64,000 nucleotides of DNA from Flavobacterium chungbukense (lineage in GTDB: Bacteria; Bacteroidota; Bacteroidia; Flavobacteriales; Flavobacteriaceae): positions 248,001-312,000 of the forward strand of contig NZ_JAJGZV010000003.1 of NCBI RefSeq assembly GCF_020805785.1, written 5' to 3'. Positions within the stretch are counted from its first letter, which is position 1. Each line of letters opens with the position of its first letter. Shown here in pieces: positions 57,480 to 64,000 of the stretch. Below the pieces are notes generated by a model. That model made no database searches. It saw nothing but the letters and a program-made list of their open reading frames with translations, and was not told the origin of the DNA. The position numbers were made by a program, and so were the translations under genes.

Positions 57480-58406
57480 TTATTCTAATGTGATTGAAGT
57501 GCTTCCCATTATTTCTTGCTTGTCGAAGTAATTTACAAAATAAGTGCCTTTCTTAAAATGATCTTCATTTGCATTTAAGATTCCGTAAACATTGACAGAC
57601 TTGCCTTGAAAATCTGCTGCCACTATAAAACTATAAACTAAAGCTTTATTATTTCCGAATTCGATTAGTTTATCATCTCCTAAAACGCTGTTTTTTTGAT
57701 CTAATACCTGAACATAATATACTCGTTTTCCAGTTTTTGCAACCGCATTTCCATTAATTGTAAAACTGATTTTAAGTTTATCTGTACTCTTCGATTTTGT
57801 AGTTTCCAGTTCTTTTCCAGAGCTTTTTTCACGAAGTGCAATTACTTTAAAATTACTTAAAGAAAGTTTCGAAGCATCTTTTAAAGTCGACTCCAGCCTT
57901 TTTTGTTTTGAAACTAAAGTATCATTTTCTGCTTTCTGCTGGTACATCACAACATTTTGACTTTCAATTTCTGTTAAAAGGTTTTTATTTTGAAATTTCA
58001 GTTTTTTAATTTCCTGCACTCTAATGTCTAAAGAGTTCTTTAAATCTAAAAGCTGATTTCTGTATATTTTAATTTGAGCCGCGGTCGGATTCTGAGAAAC
58101 TTTAATCAGCTGCATTAAATTTTCAACATTCTTTCGTTCCAGTTCTAATTCTCTAGACATCGTATTTTTCTCAAGAATAGCTACATCGTATGCTTCCTTT
58201 AAAGTATTTAAAGAATCCAGAATATTCATTTGTTCGCTTAACTCTCGCTTTACAACAGGATTTGATTTGGCAACAACTTCTTCTTTTATCTCACTTTCCT
58301 CATTTTCAGGCTCGCTGCTAAAAACCAATACTGTAGCGCCTATTCCTAAAACAAAAATTAAAGCAAATAATGGTTTAAACCACTTTATTGTATTTTGTTT
58401 TTTCAT
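57480..58406 (-). CDS. Membrane-anchored coiled-coil protein of unknown function
   Basis: A 308-aa protein with a short basic N-terminus and one hydrophobic helix at residues about 12-30 (PLFALIFVLGIGATVLVFSS). A strongly charged linker follows, then a long coiled coil (about 55-185, LNTLKEAYDVAILEKNTMSR onward). The C-terminal domain (about 205-308) looks like an all-beta sandwich (ISFTINGNAVAKTGKRVYYV). It probably sits in the inner membrane with the bulk in the periplasm. I know no function; the gene is transcribed alone, divergent from the suf operon. Confidence 0.7.
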   Translation of the reverse strand: MKKQNTIKWFKPLFALIFVLGIGATVLVFSSEPENEESEIKEEVVAKSNPVVKRELSEQMNILDSLNTLKEAYDVAILEKNTMSRELELERKNVENLMQLIKVSQNPTAAQIKIYRNQLLDLKNSLDIRVQEIKKLKFQNKNLLTEIESQNVVMYQQKAENDTLVSKQKRLESTLKDASKLSLSNFKVIALREKSSGKELETTKSKSTDKLKISFTINGNAVAKTGKRVYYVQVLDQKNSVLGDDKLIEFGNNKALVYSFIVAADFQGKSVNVYGILNANEDHFKKGTYFVNYFDKQEIMGSTSITLE

Positions 58407-58737
58407 AATTAGTCACAATTTTTCGCAAAAATACCAAATAATCACAGAGTTACATCAGTAGAAATACTCGTTTTTAACATTTAAAACATGAAATTGCAAA
58501 AAATCGAAAAAAAAGCAACATTTTCAGCATTTATAGGCTCTTTTTGGAGCCAAATTTTATCAAAATAACTATTATCTATTTTAACATTTGTTATAATAAT
58601 GTGAACCGTTATGGAAAAAGGTTTTTAAGTCGTATCTTTGCAGACAATTTCTATTTAACATTGAAAATTAGCGTTTTAAATCTGTACTAATTTCATTACA
58701 GAAGAAAAATGCACATTAAATTAAACATCTAAGAACA
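58407..58737. other. Divergent region upstream of the suf operon
   Basis: No gene is visible. GGCTC-TTTTTG-GAGCC forms a small hairpin near 58534-58550. The probable suf promoter -7 element TATCTTTG is at 58633-58640. Confidence 0.5.
58633..58640 (+). promoter_or_regulatory. -7 element of the suf operon promoter
   Basis: TATCTTTG matches TAnnTTTG exactly and is followed by a purine start context about 7 bp on. The -33 region (near 58611, TATGG) is poor. The leader would be about 90 bases, long enough for regulation; no known iron-responsive operator was recognised. Confidence 0.5.
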
Positions 58738-59067
58738 ATGATAAAAGTTTCAGATACTGCCAAAAAGAAAATCATCGACCTGATGACTGATGATGGTTTT
58801 GACGCCGCAAATGACTACGTAAGAGTAGGAGTAAAAAGTGGTGGATGCTCTGGTTTGTCATATGATTTAAAATTTGACAAGACCAAAGGAGAAGACGATA
58901 AAATATTCGTAGATAACGATATACAAATTGCAGTTGAAAAAAAATCATTCCTTTATTTAGCCGGAACAATTTTAGAATTTTCTGGAGGATTAAACGGAAA
59001 AGGATTTGTTTTCAATAATCCGAATGCAAGTAGAACTTGCGGATGTGGAGAATCATTCTCTCTTTAG
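58738..59067 (+). CDS. sufA: A-type iron-sulfur carrier protein (IscA/SufA family)
   Basis: Small HesB/IscA family protein of 109 aa that carries and delivers Fe-S clusters. The three ligand Cys are Cys37 in SGGCSGLSYD and Cys101 and Cys103 in TCGCGESFSL at the C-terminus, the invariant arrangement of the family. It is first in the suf cluster, 84 bp before sufB. Assignment to sufA and not iscA or erpA rests on this context. Confidence 0.92.
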   Translation: MIKVSDTAKKKIIDLMTDDGFDAANDYVRVGVKSGGCSGLSYDLKFDKTKGEDDKIFVDNDIQIAVEKKSFLYLAGTILEFSGGLNGKGFVFNNPNASRTCGCGESFSL

Positions 59068-59150
59068 TCAAAAGCCGAAAGTCGTAAAGTCATAAAGACT
59101 AAATTGACTTCAAACTTTGGACTTTAAAACTATTAGACAATAAAAAAACA

Positions 59151-60599
59151 ATGAGCAAATACACCGAAGACGATTTAAAAATCGAACTGGAAACTAAAGA
59201 ATATGAGTACGGATTTTATACTAATATAGAATCTGAGACTTTCCCTATTGGCTTAAACGAAGATATCGTAAGAGCAATTTCTCTTAAAAAAGAAGAACCT
59301 GAATGGATGACTGAATGGCGTATCGAAGCTTTCCGCGCATGGAAAGAAATGATCGAACCAGAATGGGCAAATGTACATTATGAAAAACCAGATTTTCAGG
59401 CTATTTCATATTATTCAGCTCCAAAACAAGTAGATCCTAACAAAACCTTAGACGATGTAGATCCAGAATTATTAGAGATGTACAAAAAGTTAGGAATCTC
59501 AGTAGACGAACAGAAAAAAATGAACAATGTCGCTATGGATATTGTAGTTGACTCTGTTTCTGTTGCCACTACTTTTAAGAAAACATTGGGCGAAAAAGGA
59601 ATTATTTTCTGTCCAATTTCTGAAGCTATTAAAGAACATCCAGAATTAGTAAAAAAATATTTAGGAACAGTTGTACCTCAAAAAGATAACTTCTACGCAG
59701 CATTAAACTCAGCAGTTTTCTCTGATGGAAGTTTCTGTTATATTCCAAAAGGCGTAAAATGCCCGATGGAACTTTCAACTTACTTCAGAATCAATCAAGC
59801 AGGAACAGGACAATTCGAAAGAACTCTAGTTATTGCTGATGCAGGAAGTTACGTTTCTTACCTTGAAGGATGTACTGCTCCAAGCCGTGATGAAAATCAA
59901 TTGCACGCTGCTGTGGTTGAATTAATCGCTTTGGATGATGCAGAAATTAAATATTCTACCGTTCAAAACTGGTTTCCTGGAAATAAAGAAGGTAAAGGTG
60001 GAGTTTACAACTTTGTAACGAAAAGAGGTTTATGCGAAACAAACGCTAAAATTTCTTGGACACAAGTTGAAACAGGTTCTGCTGTTACTTGGAAATATCC
60101 TTCTTGTGTATTAAAAGGTGATAATTCAGTAGGAGAATTTTATTCAATCGCTGTAACCAATAATTACCAACAAGCTGACACAGGGACTAAAATGATCCAT
60201 TTAGGTAAAAACACTAAATCGACTATTATTTCTAAAGGTATTTCGGCTGGAAAATCGCAAAACAGTTACCGTGGTTTAGTGCAGATTTCGCCAAGAGCGG
60301 AGAATGCACGTAACTTTTCGCAATGTGATTCATTGCTAATGGGTAACAATTGTGGTGCGCATACTTTCCCTTATATCGAAAGTAAAAATCCATCAGCAAA
60401 AATTGAGCACGAAGCAACAACAAGTAAAATTGGAGAAGATCAGGTTTTTTATTGCAACCAAAGAGGTATTCCAACTGAAAAAGCGATTGCCTTAATTGTA
60501 AACGGTTTCAGTAAAGATGTCTTGAACAAATTGCCAATGGAATTTGCGGTTGAAGCTCAAAAACTATTAGAGATTTCTTTAGAAGGTTCTGTCGGATAA
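59151..60599 (+). CDS. sufB: Fe-S cluster assembly scaffold protein SufB
   Basis: SufB, 482 aa, forms the SufBC2D scaffold on which Fe-S clusters are built. Typical segments are the N-terminal [20 protein letters not shown], the beta-helix core with [20 protein letters not shown] and [20 protein letters not shown], and the C-terminal [20 protein letters not shown]. This last segment holds the conserved Cys (CDS) used for cluster assembly, and [15 protein letters not shown] follows. The gene is followed only 16 bp later by a toxin-antitoxin pair, and sufC is displaced to 61585. Confidence 0.96.
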   Translation: MSKYTEDDLKIELETKEYEYGFYTNIESETFPIGLNEDIVRAISLKKEEPEWMTEWRIEAFRAWKEMIEPEWANVHYEKPDFQAISYYSAPKQVDPNKTLDDVDPELLEMYKKLGISVDEQKKMNNVAMDIVVDSVSVATTFKKTLGEKGIIFCPISEAIKEHPELVKKYLGTVVPQKDNFYAALNSAVFSDGSFCYIPKGVKCPMELSTYFRINQAGTGQFERTLVIADAGSYVSYLEGCTAPSRDENQLHAAVVELIALDDAEIKYSTVQNWFPGNKEGKGGVYNFVTKRGLCETNAKISWTQVETGSAVTWKYPSCVLKGDNSVGEFYSIAVTNNYQQADTGTKMIHLGKNTKSTIISKGISAGKSQNSYRGLVQISPRAENARNFSQCDSLLMGNNCGAHTFPYIESKNPSAKIEHEATTSKIGEDQVFYCNQRGIPTEKAIALIVNGFSKDVLNKLPMEFAVEAQKLLEISLEGSVG

Positions 60600-60615
60600 G
60601 AAAAAGCAAACAATT

Positions 60616-60813
60616 ATGGATATCATCTTAAAAAATGTAAAGAAAAAAGATTTTCCAGTTTTAAAATCACTGGCAAAATCTCTTGGTTTTGAAATTATTG
60701 AAGAAACGGAGAAACCATATAATCCAGAATTTGTAAAAGAGATTCTTAATGCTGAAAAAAGTATTGAAGAAGGAAAAGGAGTTAAAATAAAAGTTGAGGA
60801 TTTGTGGAAATAA
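60616..60813 (+). CDS. Antitoxin-like protein (Axe/YefM-partner type, DUF2683-like)
   Basis: A 65-aa protein with an N-terminal strand-helix (MDIILKNVKKKDFPVLKSLAK, similar to the DUF2683 family) and an acidic C-terminus (AEKSIEEGKGVKIKVEDLWK) of the kind that wraps around a YoeB-type toxin. Its last 10 bases overlap the GTG start of the toxin gene, the standard antitoxin-first layout. It lies between sufB and sufC in the same direction, so it may also be read from the suf promoter. The function is inferred mostly from the toxin beside it. Confidence 0.8.
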   Translation: MDIILKNVKKKDFPVLKSLAKSLGFEIIEETEKPYNPEFVKEILNAEKSIEEGKGVKIKVEDLWK

Positions 60814-61076
60814 TTTATTCTGAAAAGGCACAAAAAGACATTCTTTTTTGGAAGAAGTCCGGAAACAAATCAATAATGAAAAAGATCACAATTTTAATTG
60901 AAGACATTTTACTTCATCCTTACGAAGGACTTGGAAAACCAGAACAATTAAAATATGAATTATCTGGAAGATGGTCAAGAAGAATTGATAAAGAACATCG
61001 AATTATTTACAGAATAACAGAAGAAAACAATATAGAAATACTAAATATTCTTTCATTGAAAGGACATTACGAATAA
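60804..61076 (+). CDS. yoeB: YoeB/Txe family ribosome-dependent endoribonuclease toxin
   Basis: Toxin of 90 aa in the RelE superfamily that cuts mRNA in the ribosomal A site when free of its antitoxin. Typical features are IIYSEKAQKDILFWKKSGNK at the start, HPYEGLGKPEQLKYELSGRW near 37-56, and the catalytic-type residues in SRRIDKEHRIIYRI and the terminal SLKGHYE (His88, Tyr89). The start is GTG at 60804 inside the antitoxin frame; the first ATG is too far downstream. All residues expected for activity seem present, so the module is likely functional. Confidence 0.88.
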   Translation: MEIIYSEKAQKDILFWKKSGNKSIMKKITILIEDILLHPYEGLGKPEQLKYELSGRWSRRIDKEHRIIYRITEENNIEILNILSLKGHYE

Positions 61077-61082
61077 GTATTA

Positions 61083-61571
61083 ATGGAAAATAAAAAAGTA
61101 ATCATTTTAGGTTCATCAAGAAAAAATGGAAACACAACAAAAATTGTGGACGAGATTTCTAAAGAACACGAAATAGAAGTAATAAATCTAAGCGATTATA
61201 ATATTTCCTATTACGATTACGAAAGCAAAAATATAGACGATGATTTTTTGCCTCTGATAAGAGGAATTATCGAAAAATATGATACTTTAATTTTTGCAAC
61301 GCCCATTTATTGGTATAATATGAGCGGAATTATGAAGGTCTTTTTCGATAGGATTTCAGATTTAATCCGAATTGAAAAAGAAACTGGAAGAAAACTAAGA
61401 GGAAAGAAAATCGGAGTGATCACAAATTCACATGACAATGTTATTGAAGATAGTTTTTACATTCCGTTTCAAAAAACTGCCGATTATTTAGGTATGGAAT
61501 ATTTAGGACACACGCATTTTAATGCCAACATCCTAAACCAACAAACAAAAATAGAATTGACATTTATATAA
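61083..61571 (+). CDS. NADPH-dependent FMN reductase / flavodoxin-fold protein
   Basis: Flavodoxin-like protein of 162 aa. The phosphate-binding loop is GSSRKNGNTTKI near residues 11-22, and FATPIYWYNMSGIMKVFFDR near 71-90 is the conserved FMN-binding segment of the family. ATG at 61083 lies 6 bp after the toxin stop, so it seems co-transcribed with the toxin-antitoxin pair. It is somewhat shorter than typical members (about 180-200 aa). A redox role linked to Fe-S assembly is possible but unproven; it may simply have come with the toxin-antitoxin cassette. Confidence 0.82.
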   Translation: MENKKVIILGSSRKNGNTTKIVDEISKEHEIEVINLSDYNISYYDYESKNIDDDFLPLIRGIIEKYDTLIFATPIYWYNMSGIMKVFFDRISDLIRIEKETGRKLRGKKIGVITNSHDNVIEDSFYIPFQKTADYLGMEYLGHTHFNANILNQQTKIELTFI

Positions 61572-61584
61572 AATAAAAAAAACA

Positions 61585-62331
61585 ATGTTATCAATAAAAA
61601 ACCTTCACGCCTCAATTGGTGATAAAGAAATCCTGAAAGGAATTAATATAGAAGTTAAAGCTGGCGAAGTACATGCTATCATGGGACCAAACGGTTCTGG
61701 AAAAAGTACACTTTCTGCAGTTATCGCAGGAAACGAAAACTATGAAGTTACAGACGGAGAAGTTGTTCTTGACGGAGAAGATCTTGCTGATTTGGCACCA
61801 GAAGAAAGAGCGCATAAAGGTGTTTTTCTTTCGTTTCAATATCCTGTAGAAATTCCTGGAGTTAGTGTAACTAACTTTATGAAAACTGCAATCAACGAAA
61901 CTCGCAAAGCAAACGGACAAGAAGAAATGCCGGCAAACGAAATGTTGAAAGTAATTCGTGAGAAATCTGAATTATTAGAAATTGACCGTAAATTTTTATC
62001 TCGTTCTTTAAATGAAGGTTTTTCTGGAGGAGAGAAAAAAAGAAACGAAATTTTTCAAATGGCAATGTTAGAGCCAAAATTAGCTATTCTTGATGAAACT
62101 GATTCTGGTCTTGATATCGACGCTTTAAGAATTGTTGCTAATGGAGTTAACAAATTAAAAAGCGACAAAAACGCAATTATTGTTATCACACACTACCAAC
62201 GTTTATTAGATTATATCGTTCCTGATTTCGTTCACGTTCTTTATAACGGAAGAATCGTAAAATCTGGCGGAAAAGAGCTAGCATACGAATTAGAAGAAAA
62301 AGGATACGACTGGATTAAGGCAGAAAATTAA
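61585..62331 (+). CDS. sufC: Fe-S cluster assembly ATPase SufC
   Basis: ABC-type ATPase of 248 aa that drives the SufBCD scaffold. Walker A is GPNGSGKSTL near residues 34-43, the Q-loop is in FLSFQYPVEIPGV near 80-92, the signature is LNEGFSGGEKKRNEI near 141-155 and Walker B is LAILDETDSGLDIDALR near 168-184. It begins 14 bp after the flavodoxin-like gene. In most Bacteroidota suf clusters sufC directly follows sufB. Confidence 0.97.
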   Translation: MLSIKNLHASIGDKEILKGINIEVKAGEVHAIMGPNGSGKSTLSAVIAGNENYEVTDGEVVLDGEDLADLAPEERAHKGVFLSFQYPVEIPGVSVTNFMKTAINETRKANGQEEMPANEMLKVIREKSELLEIDRKFLSRSLNEGFSGGEKKRNEIFQMAMLEPKLAILDETDSGLDIDALRIVANGVNKLKSDKNAIIVITHYQRLLDYIVPDFVHVLYNGRIVKSGGKELAYELEEKGYDWIKAEN

Positions 62332-62337
62332 ATTTTT

Positions 62338-62372
62338 GTTTCATGTTTCATGTTTTTTTTAGTTTCAAGTTG
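62338..62372. repeat. Left TGAAAC-type repeat flanking the four-helix-bundle gene
   Basis: Plus strand GTTTCATGTTTCATG (62338-62352) and AGTTTCAAGTTG (62361-62372) are the reverse complement of the GAAAC-rich sequence at 62810-62834. They flank the four-helix-bundle gene as imperfect inverted repeats. Confidence 0.55.
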
Positions 62373-62418
62373 AATTACGTTTTGTAAGTTTAAACTTAAA
62401 TTATTTAAAACAGAAATT

Positions 62419-62808
62419 ATGGCAACAATTACTCGATTTGAAGATTTAGAAATCTGGAAAGAGGCTCGACGATTAGCAAAAGAAATTCATCTCATTGCCG
62501 TTCAAACAGAGTTAAGATCCGATCTCAGGTTTAAAAATCAAATAAAAGATTCTTCGGGTTCAGTAATGGATAACATTGCTGAAGGATTTGAAAGAGATGG
62601 AAATTTAGAATTTCGACAATTTTTATCTATCGCAAAAGGTTCTGCCGGAGAAACAAGATCTCAATTGTATCGCGTTTTTGATTTTGAATATATTTCAGAA
62701 GAAAAATTCGAAGCTTTAAAAAAAGATTATGAAAATTTAAGCGGTAAAATAAAAAACTTTATCACTTACCTAAATAAAAAAGATTTCAAGGGGAATAAGT
62801 TTCAATAG
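62419..62808 (+). CDS. Four-helix-bundle protein (23S rRNA intervening-sequence type)
   Basis: A 129-aa all-helical protein of the four-helix-bundle family first seen in 23S rRNA intervening sequences (S23/IVP) and related to the Avd accessory protein of diversity-generating retroelements. Family marks are [19 protein letters not shown] near residues 6-24, [20 protein letters not shown] near 37-56 with [20 protein letters not shown] following, and [16 protein letters not shown] near 80-95. The role is unknown; nucleic-acid binding is suspected for the family. It sits between sufC and sufD, flanked by inverted TGAAAC-type repeats, so it looks inserted. Confidence 0.88.
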   Translation: MATITRFEDLEIWKEARRLAKEIHLIAVQTELRSDLRFKNQIKDSSGSVMDNIAEGFERDGNLEFRQFLSIAKGSAGETRSQLYRVFDFEYISEEKFEALKKDYENLSGKIKNFITYLNKKDFKGNKFQ

Positions 62809-62809
62809 G

Positions 62810-62834
62810 CAACATGAAACTTGAAACCTGAAAC
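62810..62834. repeat. Right TGAAAC-type repeat flanking the four-helix-bundle gene
   Basis: CAACATGAAACTTGAAACCT and the following GAAAC form the partner of the left repeat at 62338-62372. It lies directly after the four-helix-bundle stop and before sufD. Confidence 0.55.
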
Positions 62835-62855
62835 ACCGAAGGAAACAAAAGAACA

Positions 62856-64000
62856 ATGGATTTAAAAGAAAAATTAGTATCGTCTTTTATGGCTTTTGAA
62901 GAGCGTGTCGATGTACATTCAGATTTACATGACATACGCACAAATGCTTTAAAAAACTTCGAAAATAAAGGTTTCCCAACCAAAAAAGAAGAAGCTTGGA
63001 AATATACATCGCTAAATGCCATCTTAAAAAATGACTTTACGGTTTTTCCAAAACAGGAAAATGCAATCGAATTCAATCAAGTAAAAAAATACTTTTTACA
63101 TGAAATCGATACTTATAAATTAGTATTTATTGATGGTGTTTTCAGTTCGCATTTGTCTTCTACGACTCATGACGGAATCGATGTTTGTTTGATGTCATCG
63201 GCATTGACCAAACCAAAATATAAAATGGTTATTGATACGTATTTCAATCAAATTGCGAGTAAAGATGATAGTTTAACTTCATTGAATACTGCATTTGCTA
63301 TTGAAGGTGCTTTTATCAATATTCCGAAGAAAAAAGTGGCAGATAAACCAATTGAGATTATGTATTTCTCAACTGGAAATGAAGCTGCTTTAATGGTTCA
63401 GCCAAGAAATTTGGTTATTGTGGGTGAAAATTCACATGTTCAAATTATCGAGCGTCACCAAAGTTTGAATGAAAATCCTGTTTTAACAAACTCTGTTACA
63501 GAGATTTTTGCTCAAAAACGTGCGATTGTTGATTATTATAAAATTCAAAACGATAATAGCGAAGCGAATTTAGTTGACAATACTTACGTTTCTCAACAAC
63601 AAGAAAGTCACGCTTACGTGCACACTTTTTCGTTTGGTGGAAATTTAACTCGTAACAACTTAAACTTTTATCACTTTGGTGAAAGATTGACAAGTACGTT
63701 AAACGGAATTTCGATTTTAAATGACAAACAACACGTAGATCATTATACTTTGGTAAACCACGCGCAGCCAAACTGCGAAAGTTTCCAAGATTATAAAGGA
63801 ATTTTCTCTGATCGTTCTACTGGAGTTTTCAACGGAAAAGTTTTAGTAGAAAAAGAAGCTCAAAAAACAAATGCTTTCCAAAAAAGCAACAATATTTTAT
63901 TGAGTGATAAAGCAACTATCAACGCAAAACCGCAATTGGAGATTTTTGCTGATGACGTAAAATGTTCTCACGGTTGTACAGTTGGACAATTGGATGAAAC
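62856..64000 (+). CDS. sufD: Fe-S cluster assembly protein SufD, 3' end cut off by window
   Basis: Scaffold partner of SufB. The start ATG at 62856 gives MDLKEKLVSSFMAFEERVD, and the frame runs open to the window end (381 full codons). The N-terminal helical domain contains GFPTKKEEAWKYTSLNAILK, the typical SufD segment. The beta-helix core follows, with YVHTFSFGGNLTRNNLNFYH and DHYTLVNHAQPNCESFQDYK, then the C-terminal CSHGCTVGQLDE just at the end. The missing part should be about 55-60 residues. It is co-directional with sufABC. Confidence 0.95.
   Translation, partial: MDLKEKLVSSFMAFEERVDVHSDLHDIRTNALKNFENKGFPTKKEEAWKYTSLNAILKNDFTVFPKQENAIEFNQVKKYFLHEIDTYKLVFIDGVFSSHLSSTTHDGIDVCLMSSALTKPKYKMVIDTYFNQIASKDDSLTSLNTAFAIEGAFINIPKKKVADKPIEIMYFSTGNEAALMVQPRNLVIVGENSHVQIIERHQSLNENPVLTNSVTEIFAQKRAIVDYYKIQNDNSEANLVDNTYVSQQQESHAYVHTFSFGGNLTRNNLNFYHFGERLTSTLNGISILNDKQHVDHYTLVNHAQPNCESFQDYKGIFSDRSTGVFNGKVLVEKEAQKTNAFQKSNNILLSDKATINAKPQLEIFADDVKCSHGCTVGQLDE

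Noticed and set aside
62338..62834. Possible diversity-generating retroelement because of the Avd-like four-helix bundle
   Set aside because: No reverse transcriptase, template repeat or variable repeat is seen in the window.

Overview
The window is low-GC DNA from a Bacteroidota bacterium, most probably a Flavobacterium or close relative. The evidence is the set of lineage traits: SusC/SusD-type glycan uptake, proteins with C-terminal type IX secretion (T9SS) sorting domains, a short NuoG, TAnnTTTG-type -7 promoter elements, the absence of clear Shine-Dalgarno sites, and many small inverted-repeat elements between genes. This is inference from gene content; no 16S or other marker is present. 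No tRNA, rRNA, CRISPR array, transposase or prophage gene was seen.

Layout. 1-9702 holds the respiratory complex I operon from nuoF (5' end cut off) to nuoN, closed by a terminator. A Bax-inhibitor-1-like membrane protein follows. 11098-13950 is a secreted PL1 pectate lyase with an unusual upstream region containing several TGTAAT/ATTACA operator-like palindromes. 14003-21681 is mixed housekeeping: an ALDH7-type dehydrogenase, a class II cyclic-nucleotide phosphodiesterase, a convergent RelE-like toxin / HTH antitoxin pair, 3-hydroxyanthranilate dioxygenase, an endonuclease/exonuclease/phosphatase protein, an LD-carboxypeptidase, YraN and an ACT-like protein of unknown role.

22045-33857 is a starch/maltodextrin utilisation locus. 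An ECF sigma factor and a FecR-type anti-sigma factor precede a SusC transporter carrying an N-terminal STN signalling domain, followed by SusD, a SusE-like lipoprotein, a GH13 amylase lipoprotein and a GH97 alpha-glucosidase. The logic is glycan binding and import by SusCDE, surface or periplasmic cleavage by GH13 and GH97, and control by trans-envelope signalling (SusC-STN to FecR to sigma).

33952-44699 contains a DUF5683 protein, a small two-gene cassette of unknown function (49 aa plus a DUF6169-like protein with a TTG start), mfd, a small lipoprotein, an epimerase-type threonine dehydrogenase, a candidate Flavo-1 RNA, an M1 metallopeptidase and an S8 subtilase. 44990-56465 is a tandem family of three giant T9SS leucine-rich-repeat proteins with 5, 7 and 2 copies of one module. 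56544-58406 has an MBL-fold hydrolase and a membrane-anchored coiled-coil protein.

58738-64000 is the suf iron-sulfur assembly operon (sufA-like, sufB, sufC, sufD cut by the window end). It is interrupted twice: an Axe/YoeB-like toxin-antitoxin pair plus a flavodoxin-like gene sits between sufB and sufC, and a four-helix-bundle gene flanked by inverted TGAAAC repeats sits between sufC and sufD. The most promising items for follow-up are these accessory genes in the suf operon, the convergent toxin-antitoxin pair, the 49-aa/DUF6169 cassette and the LRR module family.
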